A DNA stretch of 64,000 nt from Archangium violaceum (GTDB lineage Bacteria; Myxococcota; Myxococcia; Myxococcales; Myxococcaceae), in NCBI RefSeq assembly GCF_016887565.1, contig NZ_CP069396.1, positions 5,314,001-5,378,000 on the forward strand. The letters run 5' to 3'. The position numbers and the translations under genes are program-made. Positions 8,574-17,202 of this stretch are shown piece after piece. Positions within the stretch are counted from its first letter, which is position 1. Each line of letters begins with the position of its first letter. The notes under the pieces were generated by a model. The model was given only the letters and a program-made list of their open reading frames with translations, was not told the DNA's origin and searched no databases.

Positions 8574-9617
8574 TCAGGTGGTCTCCCGCGGTCCCTCGGG
8601 AGCGGCGACTCCGACGGCGCGCAGGCGCAACCAGCCCCGGTCATGCAGGAAGCGCTGGATGGGCTTGCGCAGCGCCGCGCGCAACTGGCGCTCTCCCTCC
8701 CGAGTCGTGGCTTCGTGGACGGGCAGGCTCCAGGATTCGTCACCGGGCGAGGGGAGCTCGTCCAGCCAGGCCGCGCCAGCCGGTGCGAGCCGTACCACGA
8801 GGGTATGGGGCGCGCGCTCGCCCGCGGGCGGGTGGCTGGCGATCGCCTGGACCCGGTCGGGAGAGGCCAGGCTGTTGAAGAGCGCGGCGGCCAGCTCGGC
8901 GACGCCCTCCTGGGCGCAGTGGAAGACGACGGTCCAGGGCCGAGCGGGCCTCACGTCCGGCACCTGCAACCAGCGGAAGAGGCACACCGCGAGTGCCGCT
9001 CCCAGCAACTGTGCGGCGACGAAGGACTCGACGTCCATGGGATGCACGGCGCTGGCGTGGCTGCTGACCGCGCGCGAGAGGATCAGCGCCGGGTTGGCCA
9101 GGGAGCGCGAGTCGGTGAACCACACGCTGGCGGCCACGTAGCCGGCGACGGCGAGCGGCAGGGCGGCGGGGCGGGTCCGCACGCAGCCGCGCACCACCAC
9201 CAGCAGTCCGAACGTGGTGACCAGCTCCGAGAGGAACTGCGCCGAGCTGGCCGCCGGGGCGCGCGTGGCGATGAGCAGGGGCTCGCCGCACATGAGGTGT
9301 GCCACGAGCCGGCCCGCCAGCCCGCCCAGCAACTGGGCGAGCACATACCGGGGTACATCTCGCCAGGGCGTCCCGTCCTCCAGCGCATCGGCGAACGTGA
9401 GGGCCGGGTTGAAGTGCGCGCCCGAGAGCGGTTGGAGCACCAGCGTGAGGCACGCCAGGACGGCGCCGGCCGCCAGGGACATAAAGAGCCTGCCGTCGGT
9501 GGCGCTCACACCCAGGTGCTCGGCGCCATGGTGCGCCCCCTCGAGGGCCACCACCAACAACCCGCAGCCGAGTGCCTCGACCGCGAGGCGCCGGGGCCTG
9601 TTCAAGCCAGCAGTCAT
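8574..9617 (-). CDS. Aquaporin-like channel fused to a degenerate ArsC/LMW-phosphatase domain
   Basis: A 347-residue protein. Residues 10-220 are a six-helix MIP channel with both NPA boxes (GAHFNPALTF, Asn70; SLANPALILS, Asn175). Residues 228-325 are extra to the family. They resemble a shortened low-molecular-weight phosphatase/arsenate reductase: VVFHCAQEGVAELAAALFNS for the P-loop region (Cys234), then DRVQAIASHPPAGE, then DESWSLP near the end. The CX5R arginine is absent, so catalysis is unlikely. Channel-ArsC fusions conferring arsenate resistance are known in actinobacteria. Here the second domain may be a relic or a sensor. The start is supported by GGAGGG 7 nt upstream. Confidence 0.8.
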   Translation of the reverse strand: MTAGLNRPRRLAVEALGCGLLVVALEGAHHGAEHLGVSATDGRLFMSLAAGAVLACLTLVLQPLSGAHFNPALTFADALEDGTPWRDVPRYVLAQLLGGLAGRLVAHLMCGEPLLIATRAPAASSAQFLSELVTTFGLLVVVRGCVRTRPAALPLAVAGYVAASVWFTDSRSLANPALILSRAVSSHASAVHPMDVESFVAAQLLGAALAVCLFRWLQVPDVRPARPWTVVFHCAQEGVAELAAALFNSLASPDRVQAIASHPPAGERAPHTLVVRLAPAGAAWLDELPSPGDESWSLPVHEATTREGERQLRAALRKPIQRFLHDRGWLRLRAVGVAAPEGPRETT

Positions 9618-9740
9618 CGCGTGGCCCTCCGCCCTGGAGACAGGGACTCGCCAAGGTACGTTACCCTCCGGTGCCCGTCAAAGGCCGCTCCCAGGGCATC
9701 GGTTGCGGCCGTCCGCGCGCGCTGGTGTAGTCGCGCCCCC

Positions 9741-11426
9741 ATGAAGAAGACCCTTCCTCCCTCTGGGAACCCCCAGGGCCTGAGCCGCCGCGCGTTGCTC
9801 GGTGGTGCGGCCGCCGCTGGCACGCTCGTCGCTCTCGATGTCCATGCCGAACCCGCGCCGGGCCACGCCGAGCGCGCTCCCGCCCCCGCTCCGGGCGGCA
9901 AGCCCTTCGAGCTCGAGGAGGCCACCGTCTCCGAGCTCCAGGCCGCCATGACGTCGGGGAAGCACACCGCGCGAGGTCTCGCAGAGCGCTACCTCACGCG
10001 CATCCAGGAGCTGGATCGCTCGGGGGACCTGCCGCTCCTCTCGGTCATCGAGCTCAACCCGGACGCCCTGGCCATCGCCGCCGCGCTCGATGAGGAGCGC
10101 AAGGCGAAGGGACCTCGCGGGCCGCTGCACGGCATCCCCGTGCTCATCAAGGACAACATCGCGACCGCGGACAAGATGCAGACCACCGCCGGCTCGCTGG
10201 CCCTGGTGGGCGCGGTGCCCTCGCGCGATGCGTTCGTGGTGGAGCGGCTGCGGGCCGCGGGCGCGGTCATCCTCGGCAAGACGAACCTCAGCGAGTGGGC
10301 CAACTTCCGCTCCACGCACTCCTCCAGCGGGTGGAGCGGGCGGGGCGGCCAGTGCCGCAATCCCTATGCGCTCGACCGGACGCCGTCGGGCTCGAGCTCG
10401 GGCTCGGGCGCGGCCACCGCCGCGAACTTCTGCGCGGTGTCCGTTGGCACCGAGACGGATGGCTCCATCGTCTCGCCCTCGGCGGCGAGTTCCCTGGTGG
10501 GTATCAAGCCGACCGTCGGGCTCGTGAGCCGCTCGGGCATCATCCCCATCTCCGCGAGTCAGGACACCGCGGGTCCCATGGCGCGCACGGTGGCGGACGC
10601 GGCGGCGCTGCTCGGCGTGCTGGCGGGGATCGACCCGAACGACGCGGTGACGGCCACGAGCAAGGGCCGCGCCCAGGCGGACTACACGCGGTTCCTGGAT
10701 CCGAACGGGTTGAAGGGGGCGCGCATCGGTGTGCCCCGCGAGCGGTTCTTCGGCTACCACCCGGCCACGGACGCGCTCGTGGAGCGGGCGCTGGAGCTCA
10801 TGAAGGCCCAGGGCGCCATCCTCGTCGACCCGGCTCCCATCCCCATGGCCGCGAAGCTGGACGAGCCGGAGCTGGAGGTCCTGCTCTACGAGTTCAAGGC
10901 GGGCGTCGAGGCGTACCTGGCCGGGCTCGGGGACAAGACGCGGCTGAAGACGCTCGCGGACCTCATCCGGTTCAACGAGGAGCACCGCGACAGCGAGCTG
11001 CCCTGGTTCGGCCAGGAGCTCTTCCATCAGGCGCAGGAGAAGGGGGCGCTCACGGACAAGAAGTACCGCAAGGCGCTCGAGGCCTGCCGGAAGCTGTCGA
11101 GGGGGCAGGGCATCGACGCGGTGATGAACAAGCACAAGCTGGACGCGCTGGTGGCGCCGACGCAGGCGCCGCCGGGGCTCATCGACCTGGTGGATGGAGA
11201 CCACTGGCTGGGGAGCAGCTCCACGCCGGCGGCCGTCGCGGGGTACCCGAGCATCACCGTCCCCGCGGGGTACGTGGCCGGACTGCCCGTGGGCCTGTCC
11301 TTCATCGGCCGTGCGTGGAGCGAGCCGACGCTGCTGCGGCTCGCCTTCGCCTACGAGCAGGCCTCCAAGCACCGCCGTCCGCCCGGCTTCGCCCCGACGG
11401 CGGATCTGCGCAAGCCCACCTCGTAG
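9741..11426 (+). CDS. Tat-exported amidase-signature hydrolase
   Basis: A 561-residue protein with a twin-arginine signal (SRRALLGGAAAAGTL, residues 15-29), so it is folded before export. The amidase-signature Ser-cisSer-Lys triad is in place: Lys137 (PVLIKDNI), Ser218 (PSGSSSGSG) and Ser242 (GTETDGSIVSPS). Family members hydrolyse amides ranging from small carboxamides to peptide amides; the substrate is not predictable. The ATG at 9741 sits 7 nt after a TAGTCG hexamer, with no ribosome binding site, which suggests a very short leader. It is divergent from the aquaporin gene. Confidence 0.9.
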   Translation: MKKTLPPSGNPQGLSRRALLGGAAAAGTLVALDVHAEPAPGHAERAPAPAPGGKPFELEEATVSELQAAMTSGKHTARGLAERYLTRIQELDRSGDLPLLSVIELNPDALAIAAALDEERKAKGPRGPLHGIPVLIKDNIATADKMQTTAGSLALVGAVPSRDAFVVERLRAAGAVILGKTNLSEWANFRSTHSSSGWSGRGGQCRNPYALDRTPSGSSSGSGAATAANFCAVSVGTETDGSIVSPSAASSLVGIKPTVGLVSRSGIIPISASQDTAGPMARTVADAAALLGVLAGIDPNDAVTATSKGRAQADYTRFLDPNGLKGARIGVPRERFFGYHPATDALVERALELMKAQGAILVDPAPIPMAAKLDEPELEVLLYEFKAGVEAYLAGLGDKTRLKTLADLIRFNEEHRDSELPWFGQELFHQAQEKGALTDKKYRKALEACRKLSRGQGIDAVMNKHKLDALVAPTQAPPGLIDLVDGDHWLGSSSTPAAVAGYPSITVPAGYVAGLPVGLSFIGRAWSEPTLLRLAFAYEQASKHRRPPGFAPTADLRKPTS

Positions 11427-11541
11427 CGCCGCGGACGAGAGCTCCTCCCCGGCGTCACAAGCCGGCGGATCGCGCGTCTCATGGGTGTCTCCGCGTCAAG
11501 GTCCGTGAGGCCGGCGCGGATGCCGCGGGAGGAACACATCC

Positions 11542-12855
11542 ATGCATGTCGTGATCATCGGTGGCGGGGCGGCGGGCATCGCCGCGGCTCACACCATCCT
11601 GGGCTCGTCGAAGAGCCACAAGGTGACGCTGTTCGAGTCCCGGGGCACCTACGGCGGGCGAGCCCTGACGGACGACACGTCGATCAGCGGCTTCGCGTTC
11701 GACAAGGGCTGTCAGTACATCCAGGACGAGAAGCACAATCCGTGGACGGCCATCGCGAAGGAACTCGGGTTCGACACGTTCCCGGAGAAGGTCGACGACG
11801 TCCTGCGGCGCGAGGAGGAGGACGGGAAGTTCGTGGACGAGAAGACGACGGCGGAGCCGGTCAAGGAGGTCTCCGACGCCATCGAGGCCTCCTATGAGGA
11901 GGCCAGGAAGCAGCCGAATGTCATCGTGGCACGCAAGCCCCGCCTCGATACGCAGGCGGAGATGTTTGGCCACGCCGTCTCGGAGTTCGGCCCGTTCACC
12001 GAGTCCGCCGAGGTCTATCAATACATCGCGGCCGATCGCGCCCGGGTGGTCTCCTATGAAGGAGATGGCAATGCGTTCGTCACCCGGGGACTGGGGACGC
12101 TCGTCAGGGCGTACGGTCTCGAGCTGAAGAAGCGCTTCGGGGACCGGATCACCGAGTACTTCCAGACGCCCGTCGGGATCGTGCGTTACACCGGGAGCGG
12201 CGTGACGGTCGTCTCGAGGAGCGGCGGGAAGACCGTGGCCGCCGACGCGGTGATCATCACGGTTCCCACGTCCGTGCTGGCGAGCGGAGCAATCGCCTTC
12301 GATCCGCCCCTGTCGAAGGAGTACCGGAGCGTCTTCAACATCCTGCGTCTCGGCAGCTACAAGAAGCTGGCCCTGAAATGCAATCGCATCCCGGACGAGC
12401 TCGAGGTCGACACCAATTACTACCTGATCGAGACGGAGCCGGAGGGCGTCTGGAAGTACTACCGTCTGTCGAAGACGCCGGACGTGCTGGTCGTCCATGC
12501 CGCTGGCGACTTCGCCATGGCGCTGGATGGGATGGCCGACAAGGATGTCTTCGCCCTCTTCAAGAAGACACTCCAGGAGGCCTACGAGGGCCTCATCGCC
12601 TACGCGCCCGGCAAGGCGATCACGAACTGGAGCAGGGACCCCGATGCGCTCGGTGCCTATTCCTACACGGCGATGGTCGGTGGCGGCCCATCGGATCCCA
12701 CGGCGTTGAACGCCCGCATCCAGCTCAAGAAGCCGGTGTCCGGGACGGTCCACTTCACCGGCGAGGCCGCGAGCCTGGGGTTCTACGGGACGCTCTCGGG
12801 CGCCTACGACGAGGGCGTCGCGACCGCCAGGGCGGTGCTCGGCGTCTCGGGGTGA
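11542..12855 (+). CDS. Flavin-containing amine oxidase
   Basis: A 437-residue protein of the monoamine/polyamine oxidase family. The FAD Rossmann motif IIGGGAAG is at the extreme N-terminus, followed by ESRGTYGGRA (the GG doublet). The C-terminal FAD block is FTGEAASLGFYGTLSGAY. NWSRDPDALGAYSY matches the family's conserved pre-C-terminal segment. There is no signal peptide, so it is cytoplasmic. Substrate is unknown (amine, amino acid or carotenoid-like). GGAGGA lies 8 nt before the ATG. It follows the amidase after 115 bp and could take amines that it releases, but that link is speculative. Confidence 0.88.
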   Translation: MHVVIIGGGAAGIAAAHTILGSSKSHKVTLFESRGTYGGRALTDDTSISGFAFDKGCQYIQDEKHNPWTAIAKELGFDTFPEKVDDVLRREEEDGKFVDEKTTAEPVKEVSDAIEASYEEARKQPNVIVARKPRLDTQAEMFGHAVSEFGPFTESAEVYQYIAADRARVVSYEGDGNAFVTRGLGTLVRAYGLELKKRFGDRITEYFQTPVGIVRYTGSGVTVVSRSGGKTVAADAVIITVPTSVLASGAIAFDPPLSKEYRSVFNILRLGSYKKLALKCNRIPDELEVDTNYYLIETEPEGVWKYYRLSKTPDVLVVHAAGDFAMALDGMADKDVFALFKKTLQEAYEGLIAYAPGKAITNWSRDPDALGAYSYTAMVGGGPSDPTALNARIQLKKPVSGTVHFTGEAASLGFYGTLSGAYDEGVATARAVLGVSG

Positions 12856-12862
12856 GGTGGGT

Positions 12863-12892
12863 CCGGCCCCCTCGTCGGGACGAGGGGGCCGG
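12863..12892. terminator. Bidirectional GC hairpin between convergent genes
   Basis: A perfect 14-bp inverted repeat (CCGGCCCCCTCGTC at 12863-12876; its complement at 12879-12892) fills the 45-bp gap between the amine oxidase stop and the nucleotidase stop. There is no U-tract in either direction. Position and symmetry fit a shared terminator. Confidence 0.7.
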
Positions 12893-12900
12893 GGCGCGCC

Positions 12901-14733
12901 TCACCGCACCGAGCACTTCGTCGGGCCGAGCGTGGCCTCGAAGAAGTACGCGTACAGGTCCGGCGTGAGCGTGAAGTTGCACGTGTTCACGTCGTTCGGA
13001 TCCAGGTCCGGGTGGCTCTGGATGTAGCGGGCGACGTAGTCGCGCACGCCGTCCGCCGAGGTCCACAGCACCGTGCCCTCCTTGAACATGGAGTAGCCGC
13101 CACCGCCGCTGGCGCGGTAGTTGTTGATGGCGATGCGGAAGACCTGGTCATCGCGCACGTCGGCGCCCTTGAACCGCAGGTGGGTGAGGCGCTGGCCCGC
13201 GGGCTTCGTGAGGTCGTACCCGTACTCGATCCGCGAGTAGAGGTCCCAGTTGAAGTCCGCCACGTTGCCCACCTTGGCCGCCGCGGGCGTGGAGGCGGAG
13301 GGGGGCGCTTCGGGATTCCAGCGAGCGAAGTACTGGGCGTTGAACTCCAGCGCGCGGCGCAGGATGGAGCCGTTGACCTCCATCACATACAGCGTGTTGT
13401 CGTAGATGTAGATGCTGTAGGCATCGCGCAGGGTGATGTTGCCCGCGGGCAGCATGCCGTCATCGGTGAAGAGGGCGGCGAGCGAGAGGTCCACCGGGAA
13501 GCCGTTCTCCTCGGCGGCCTGCTCCTGCACGGCGTTGATGAGGTCGGACAGCGCGCTGTCCCCGTAACGGGCGGGGTTGCCGCCGGGGAAGGGCGCACGG
13601 GTGGTGCCGAGCGGGGCGCTCACGTACTGCAACGTCCGGTCGTGGTAGCTCTGGACGAGCTGCGCCACCGCCGGCTCCACGGTCACGGAGTCGTCCACCG
13701 CGAGCAGCTTGGAGTCCTTGCCGTCCACCTTCCAATGGCCGCCCTCGTAGACGAGGGAGAGGTCCACCTGGCCCAGGTGGCTGCCCCAGCGGTTGGGCTG
13801 GATGAGCAGCACGTCCTGGCCCTGGGTGTTCTTCAGCAGCATCTTCGGGATGGGCTGGTGGGTGTGGCCGGTGAGGAGCACGTCGATGCCCTCGACCTGC
13901 TGGGCGATCTGCACCGCCTCGTTCTCCCCGGGCAGGTTGCCGCGGTCCGCCCACTTGCTGGAGTCCGAGTAGTCGGCGAGCCAGGAGTCGGGATTGCTCG
14001 CGCTGCCGGTGGGCTGCTTGTCCGGGCCGGAGTGGATGGCGACCACCACCACGTCCGCGCCCGCCTGCCGCAGCTTCGGGACGTACACCCGCGCCGTCTC
14101 CAGCGGATCATCGAAGCGCAGGCCGGGGATGTTCTCCGGGCGCTCCCACGTCGTCACGCCCGGCGTCACCAGTCCGAGCACGCCCACCTTCACCCCGCAC
14201 ACCTCCTTGAGGAGGTAGGGCGACAGGGCCTCGCTCCCGTCGCTCCGGCGCACGTTGGCGCCGAGCAGGGGGAAGCCCACCTCGCTCTTGAACTTGTTGA
14301 GCAGGACGAGGCCGTAGTTGAACTCGTGGTTGCCGACCGCCATGGCGTCGTAGCGCAGCTCGTTCATCGCCACGGCCATGGGGTGCTTGGGGGTGTTGTC
14401 CACCAGGGCGTAGTAGGTGCCCAGCGGCGTGCCCTGGATGGTGTCACCGGTGTCGAGGAGCAGGTTGCAGTTCGGATTCTCCGCGCGCGCCTGCTTGATG
14501 AGCGTGGCCACCTTGGTGAGGCCGCGCCTGGTGTCCGCCTTTCCCGTGAAGTAGTCCCAGGGGAAGAGGTTGGTGTGCAGATCGCTCGTCTGCAGCAGCC
14601 GCAGCGTGCGCGGCGAGGTGTCCACTGGGGGCTGCTCGGTGTCACCGCAGGCGGTGAGCTGGAGCAGCGCACAGGTGCCCAGGGTGGAGAGGAGGGCCGC
14701 GCGACGGGCGCTCGCCAGGAAGCTCGGAAGCAT
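12901..14733 (-). CDS. 5'-nucleotidase / 2',3'-cyclic phosphodiesterase lipoprotein
   Basis: A 610-residue lipoprotein (lipobox LTAC, Cys29) of the UshA/CpdB family. The N-terminal metallophosphatase domain shows all metal motifs: SDLHTN, DTGDTIQG, GNHEFN and TGHTHQ. The C-terminal 5_nucleotid_C domain binds the nucleoside (NNYRASGGGGYSMF). The segment DYFTGK...RGLTKVATLIKQAR is more like CpdB than UshA, so 2',3'-cyclic nucleotides are plausible substrates. It probably salvages extracellular nucleotides at the cell surface. It lies downstream of, and co-oriented with, the cytochrome lipoprotein, separated by two hairpins. Confidence 0.92.
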   Translation of the reverse strand: MLPSFLASARRAALLSTLGTCALLQLTACGDTEQPPVDTSPRTLRLLQTSDLHTNLFPWDYFTGKADTRRGLTKVATLIKQARAENPNCNLLLDTGDTIQGTPLGTYYALVDNTPKHPMAVAMNELRYDAMAVGNHEFNYGLVLLNKFKSEVGFPLLGANVRRSDGSEALSPYLLKEVCGVKVGVLGLVTPGVTTWERPENIPGLRFDDPLETARVYVPKLRQAGADVVVVAIHSGPDKQPTGSASNPDSWLADYSDSSKWADRGNLPGENEAVQIAQQVEGIDVLLTGHTHQPIPKMLLKNTQGQDVLLIQPNRWGSHLGQVDLSLVYEGGHWKVDGKDSKLLAVDDSVTVEPAVAQLVQSYHDRTLQYVSAPLGTTRAPFPGGNPARYGDSALSDLINAVQEQAAEENGFPVDLSLAALFTDDGMLPAGNITLRDAYSIYIYDNTLYVMEVNGSILRRALEFNAQYFARWNPEAPPSASTPAAAKVGNVADFNWDLYSRIEYGYDLTKPAGQRLTHLRFKGADVRDDQVFRIAINNYRASGGGGYSMFKEGTVLWTSADGVRDYVARYIQSHPDLDPNDVNTCNFTLTPDLYAYFFEATLGPTKCSVR

Positions 14734-14757
14734 GGGAAGAGAACCTCGGATGGAGAT

Positions 14758-14783
14758 GTGCCCGGGAGGCCGCTCCCGGGCAC
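14758..14783 (-). promoter_or_regulatory. Hairpin at the predicted 5' end of the nucleotidase mRNA
   Basis: A perfect 11-bp stem (14758-14768 with 14773-14783, 4-nt loop). On the minus strand it begins about 7 nt after a TATAGT hexamer (14795-14790), so it would form the very start of the nucleotidase transcript. 5'-terminal stem-loops are known to protect mRNAs from decay; the promoter call itself is weak, since no convincing -35 box is visible. Confidence 0.35.
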
Positions 14784-14801
14784 ACGCAAACTATACGAAT
14801 G

Positions 14802-14827
14802 CCCGCCAGGATGTGCCTCCTGGCGGG
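14802..14827 (-). terminator. Hairpin downstream of the cytochrome lipoprotein
   Basis: A perfect 10-bp inverted repeat (CCCGCCAGGA at 14802-14811; TCCTGGCGGG at 14818-14827; 6-nt loop) lies 14 bp past the cytochrome lipoprotein stop. Its position fits a terminator; there is no U-tract. Confidence 0.55.
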
Positions 14828-14840
14828 TGACATCTCGAAG

Positions 14841-17021
14841 TCAATACTTCTCGGAGGTGCAGCGGACGTAATACTGGTAGGGGGCGCAGGTGGCGTACTT
14901 CACCTGGTTCCAATCCGCCTGGGGCCAGACGGTCTTGGCCCAGTCGGCGATCTCGTTGATGAGCTGGGCGTTCACGCCGTGGTACTTGAACTGCGGGAGC
15001 AGGTACCAGATGCGATTGCCCAGGGAACTGTCATAGAAGCCGTTGATGACCTCGGTGGTGCTCGCGCCGCCACCACTCGTCCGCCAGTCCGAGGCGGGAT
15101 ACTGGCGCGTCTTGTCCCACCAGGTGGACAGGAGCGCCTCCAGGATGGCCCGGCGCTCGTCCGCGGTGATGCCCGCCCAGCCCGACATGTTGGAGGGCAC
15201 CACCAGCCGGCTCAGGTCCGCCGCGGTCCTCGGGCTCCACCCCGCGGAGCCGGGCGTGCTGGGCTTGAGCGTGGTGTTGGAGATCTGCATGCCCTTCACC
15301 AGCCACAGCGTGAGCAGTCCATTGGTCGGTGTGGGGGTGGTGCCAATGCGCTGCATCTCCGAGATGAAGGCATGGACATAGCCCCAGTCGATCGGCCGCT
15401 GGCCATCGCGATCCGCTCCATCCCAATGGTTGCCATTGTAGAGGACCAGCGACAGCTGGTACCACGCCATGGAGAAGTAGGTGAACATCGCCGGGCTGTT
15501 GTCATTGATGCCCGTGTTGTTCCTCGGCAGCTTGAGCAGGTTGGGGGAGCTCTCGAAGGTGGTGTTGGACATCCAGCCCCGGGTCTCCCGCGAGGTGGGG
15601 AACAGCTGGCGCTGCTGGCCCTCGAGCCCGAACTCCTGCATGACCTCCCAGGTCTTCACCAGCTGCCAGAGCGCGGTGGAGTAGATCTTCCGTGAGTAGT
15701 TGATGTCCAGGCCGGTGGTGGCGTTCTGGTACCTCGGCTGGAGGAACTCGTAGTTGGCCTGGGTCCAGGTCCGGTGGGGGTAGAAGAGCTCGGTCCTGTA
15801 GTTGGTGTAGCCCGCGGCCCGGACCTTGGAGGCCAGCTGCCTCACGCTGGCGTTGACGCCGGTCGCGGTCCCCTCGAAGGCGTAGAGCTTGTTGATCCGG
15901 TGGTTGGTGAAGGCATCACCCCAGGCGTCCTTGGGGTGGATGCTGGGCAGCCAGTGATTCCAGTCGGGGAGCTGGTAGGCGAGGGGCACCTCGCGGGCGC
16001 TCAGGTTCGCCGTCGTGGCGATGGCCGCCTTGGTGATGCCATTGGGGAACATGTAGCGGAGGATGTCGCGATCCTTCTCCAGGACCGCGTCGACTCCGGC
16101 GCCGGCCGCCCATTGCGTGACGGGTTTGGCGTCGAGCCCCGGTCCCGGCTGGTACGGTGGATTCCAGGGACGGCCCGGGTTCGGCACGCCCGGCAGGGTC
16201 CGGATGTAGGAGGCGATCTTCTTCGCCTCGGTATCGCCCATGCCGTGGAACTTCGCCCGTTCGATGATGGAGGCATTGGAGTAGTTGAAATACTTCAAGT
16301 CCCGGCCGTCCTGGGCATGGCAATCCATGCAATGGGCGCGGAGGGTCTGGCTGTTCTTGTAGGACGTCACCAGCGTCCGCGTGCGCCAGAGATTCTCACC
16401 CTCGGCGATGGAGGCGGCGTCGGTGAACGGAGGCTGCCAGGTGTTCGGGTCGTCCACCGTGAAGGCGCTGTCCGGGAGGACGCGGCTCCCATCCGCGCGA
16501 AGGAGGTTCAGCTTCAGCACGCGGAAGCCCAGCGAGCGCTCGTCCGCGGTGTTGAACCGGAAGGAGATCTGGTTCGAGCCCGTCACGAGCGCCCCGGAGG
16601 GAACGTTCAGGCTCAGCTTCAGGGTCGCGAAGGCGCCGCCGATGCCGCCGTACGTCTTCCCGAGCCCCTCGACGTTCACCGTGTCGTTGCGCAGGGGCAG
16701 CCAGGTCCCGGAGTTGAATTGGACGCTGGCCTTGTTCGCGTAGCTCAGGCCATGCACCTGCAGCCAGAGCTTCAGCGGCTGGCGTGCATCCTGGTCGCTC
16801 ACGGTGACCGTTACGGTGCGCGAGGTGCCCTCGCGGCCAAAGACCTCGATGGGCAGGACGATCCCCGAGGTGACTTCGCCCGTCTGCTGCTGGAAGGGAG
16901 CCGGCGGCTCCAGTGTTTCCAACTCGTCGGGGGGTGAAAGGCAACCCGTCAGCGCCAGCGCGAGGCTCAGCATGAGGGACGAGGTGAGGCCGTGACTCAG
17001 ATGCTGTCTGGTTTTTGGCAT
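14841..17021 (-). CDS. Large c-type-cytochrome-domain lipoprotein, function unknown
   Basis: A 726-residue lipoprotein (lipobox LTGC, Cys27). Residues ~45-200 look like an extracellular beta-sandwich. A single heme c motif CMDCH is at 231-235, with a possible axial Met in FHGMGDTEAKKIASYIRTLP, as in monoheme cytochrome c domains. The remaining ~450 residues are Trp/Tyr-rich and unfamiliar. It may pass electrons at the outer membrane to or from a partner in the C-terminal part. The ATG has no ribosome binding site and lies in a hairpin (17019-17056). The alternative Met17 would leave a poor signal peptide, so 17021 is kept. Confidence 0.8.
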   Translation of the reverse strand: MPKTRQHLSHGLTSSLMLSLALALTGCLSPPDELETLEPPAPFQQQTGEVTSGIVLPIEVFGREGTSRTVTVTVSDQDARQPLKLWLQVHGLSYANKASVQFNSGTWLPLRNDTVNVEGLGKTYGGIGGAFATLKLSLNVPSGALVTGSNQISFRFNTADERSLGFRVLKLNLLRADGSRVLPDSAFTVDDPNTWQPPFTDAASIAEGENLWRTRTLVTSYKNSQTLRAHCMDCHAQDGRDLKYFNYSNASIIERAKFHGMGDTEAKKIASYIRTLPGVPNPGRPWNPPYQPGPGLDAKPVTQWAAGAGVDAVLEKDRDILRYMFPNGITKAAIATTANLSAREVPLAYQLPDWNHWLPSIHPKDAWGDAFTNHRINKLYAFEGTATGVNASVRQLASKVRAAGYTNYRTELFYPHRTWTQANYEFLQPRYQNATTGLDINYSRKIYSTALWQLVKTWEVMQEFGLEGQQRQLFPTSRETRGWMSNTTFESSPNLLKLPRNNTGINDNSPAMFTYFSMAWYQLSLVLYNGNHWDGADRDGQRPIDWGYVHAFISEMQRIGTTPTPTNGLLTLWLVKGMQISNTTLKPSTPGSAGWSPRTAADLSRLVVPSNMSGWAGITADERRAILEALLSTWWDKTRQYPASDWRTSGGGASTTEVINGFYDSSLGNRIWYLLPQFKYHGVNAQLINEIADWAKTVWPQADWNQVKYATCAPYQYYVRCTSEKY

Positions 17022-17056
17022 TGTGGAGCGGTTTGACCATCAACCGTTCCACAATG
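17019..17056 (-). promoter_or_regulatory. Inverted repeat covering the start codon of the cytochrome lipoprotein
   Basis: The arms 17019-17033 and 17042-17056 are complementary at 14 of 15 positions, with an 8-nt spacer. The gene's ATG is the last three bases of the second arm in the mRNA, so the folded transcript would bury the start codon. As DNA, the dyad could equally be an operator. No Shine-Dalgarno sequence is seen here. Confidence 0.6.
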
Positions 17057-17133
17057 CTATCGACGAGCAGGAGAGCGAGCACCTGTCCGCAAGAGGGGAA
17101 GGCAATGATTGTCAGACCGTGAGTCATTGCCTC

Positions 17134-17173
17134 TTCACGGTTTGTGGGTCATTTTCACGGCTTGTGAGTCATT
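17134..17173. repeat. Tandem 20-bp direct repeats in an intergenic region
   Basis: Two adjoining 20-bp units (17134-17153 and 17154-17173) differ at two positions; the first is TTCACGGTTTGTGGGTCATT. A degenerate third copy (ACCGTGAGTCATT) precedes them at 17116-17128. GGCAATGA at 17101-17108 is an inverted match to the unit ends. They lie between the MFS stop and the cytochrome lipoprotein start. Protein-binding sites or the decayed end of a mobile element are possible. Confidence 0.6.
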
Positions 17174-17202
17174 GCCGTCCCTCGGGTCTGGTTGGTGAGG
17201 GT

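Noticed and set aside
8331-9740. Upstream extension of the amidase frame across the aquaporin gene
   Set aside because: The Tat signal peptide begins at 9741, and the extension is antisense to a conserved channel.
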